Assembly: GCA_045638685.1 (NCBI GenBank)
Contig: JAZUBT010000006.1
Span: 1 to 7,291, forward strand
Direction of reading: 5' to 3'
Source: SIG673 sp045638685
GTDB taxonomy: Bacteria; Bacillota; Clostridia; Oscillospirales; CAG-272
DNA: 7,291 nucleotides
Positions 6,570 through 7,291 of the stretch are shown in pieces. The notes beneath the pieces are model-generated. The model made no database searches. It had not been told where the DNA came from and saw only the letters and a list, made by a program, of their open reading frames with translations. The translations under genes were made by a program, and so were the position numbers. Numbering within the stretch: the first letter of the stretch is position 1; every line of letters starts with the position of its first letter.

Positions 6570-6633
6570 TATTATTATATATCTCCGTTTACGTATTTAA
6601 AAGAGTTTAGTTTTTCGGGTTAATGATAAAAAT

Positions 6634-6662
6634 ATTATAACATAAATCAAAGCGGATTGCAA
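6634..6662 (-). promoter_or_regulatory. Sigma-A promoter of the beta-helix protein gene
   Basis: On the minus strand, TTGCAA (6662-6657) and a perfect TATAAT (6639-6634) are separated by 17 bases. RNA would start near 6627, leaving a leader of about 57 bases. It points away from the rRNA promoters about 100 bases to the right. Confidence 0.85.
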
Positions 6663-6765
6663 GAGAAAAAGCTTCTTTAAAAAGTTTTTGTCAATTTTTT
6701 CAATCGGGTACACCCGCGGTGGCGCGTTGCAGTAATATAAAATTAGCGAAAACAAAAAGACGGGG

Positions 6766-6794
6766 TTGTCAAAATGCACATATGATATTATAAA
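6766..6794 (+). promoter_or_regulatory. Upstream rRNA operon promoter (P1)
   Basis: TTGTCA (6766-6771) and TATAAA (6789-6794) are 17 bases apart. With the second promoter 93 bases downstream, it forms the tandem arrangement common before rRNA operons. An overlapping TATTAT is possible but has a poor 14-base spacing. Confidence 0.65.
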
Positions 6795-6858
6795 AACAAA
6801 ATATCTATTGTCTAAATATACCAAAATAAAATTTTTTCAAAAAACTTTTAAAAATGTG

Positions 6859-6887
6859 TTGACAAAAAAGGAAAAAGGTGATATAAT
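6859..6887 (+). promoter_or_regulatory. Main rRNA operon promoter (P2), perfect consensus
   Basis: TTGACA (6859-6864) and TATAAT (6882-6887) match the consensus exactly, with a 17-base spacer ending TGA, which also gives an extended -10. A/T tracts just upstream (6826-6856) could act as an UP element. RNA would start near 6894, about 165 bases before 16S. This is the strongest promoter in the window, as expected for rRNA. Confidence 0.93.
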
Positions 6888-6893
6888 AATAAG

Positions 6894-7057
6894 GCGCCGC
6901 AAAAGAGGAGACTCTGTAAGGCGCGAGAATGATCCTTGAAAATTGAACAACGAAGAGATAGTACAAAGAAGTACGAAGGAAGTAAGATAGAAATATCGAG
7001 CAACCAAATCTCGACAATTCCTAAGTAATAGTAAAGAAATAGCTAAGATAAAACTTT
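6894..7057 (+). promoter_or_regulatory. rRNA leader with stem-loops and a boxA-like antitermination site
   Basis: The leader opens with a stem GCGCC (6894-6898) to GGCGC (6920-6924) that encloses AGAG-GAGA-CTCT (6904-6915), a small hairpin with a GNRA-type loop. TGATCCTTGAA at 6930-6940, followed by AATTGAACAA, resembles the boxA region found before clostridial rRNAs, where Nus factors prevent early termination. Two more small hairpins follow: GTAC at 6961-6964 with 6971-6974, and TCGAG at 6996-7000 with 7010-7014. The leader is probably removed during 16S processing. Confidence 0.7.

Positions 7058-7291
<234 letters not shown>

Noticed and set aside
6597..6824. Minus-strand open frame in the promoter region left of the rRNA genes
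   Set aside because: The AT-rich region produces a hydrophobic frame by chance, and it overlaps the promoter of the beta-helix gene.

Overview
The window comes from a Gram-positive, Clostridia-like bacterium (Bacillota). The evidence is a 16S rRNA 5' end that reads as a clostridial type, strong AAGGAG or GGAGG ribosome binding sites, near-consensus sigma-A promoters in AT-rich gaps, and an LtaS-type sulfatase of the GTANTEFE class. The exact lineage cannot be fixed from 234 bases of 16S.

Layout, left to right. (1) Bases 1-876 (+) hold the 3' part of an unrecognised gene. It encodes 16-residue Q/P/Y-rich tandem repeats, an acidic patch, 7-residue SYGQ-like repeats and two C-terminal membrane segments. 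(2) Bases 958-2529 (+) encode a complete PutP-type sodium/proline symporter. It is followed by a convergent pair of intrinsic terminators at 2588-2661. (3) Bases 2666-3172 (-) encode a small P-loop kinase-like protein resembling nucleoside monophosphate kinases, with its own strong promoter. (4) Bases 3455-5506 (+), possibly starting at 3422, encode an LtaS-like membrane phosphoglycerol transferase/sulfatase with an added C-terminal IPT/TIG-like domain. A clear terminator follows. (5) Bases 5658-6569 (-) encode a secreted beta-helix-like protein held by a C-terminal membrane segment, again with its own promoter and terminator. (6) Bases 6663-7057 hold an rRNA control region: two tandem sigma-A promoters, the downstream one perfect consensus, then a structured leader with a boxA-like site. 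The 16S rRNA gene starts near 7058 and runs off the right edge.

The genes look like single transcription units rather than one pathway. Promoters and hairpin terminators separate almost all of them. The exception is the first gene and putP, which share a strand with an 81-base gap in which I see no convincing promoter or terminator. Three of the five proteins are membrane or surface proteins: the repeat protein, the LtaS-like enzyme and the beta-helix protein. A fourth, PutP, is a transporter. The LtaS-like enzyme and the beta-helix protein converge on a shared 150-base gap and both act outside the membrane, but nothing in the sequence proves a joint function.

The most unusual element is the low-complexity repeat protein at the left edge, whose composition recalls prion-like SYGQ-rich domains. 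Next are the IPT/TIG extension on the LtaS-like enzyme with its possible ATT start, and two unusual bases in a normally conserved part of the 16S 5' domain. I see no mobile element, CRISPR array or defence system.
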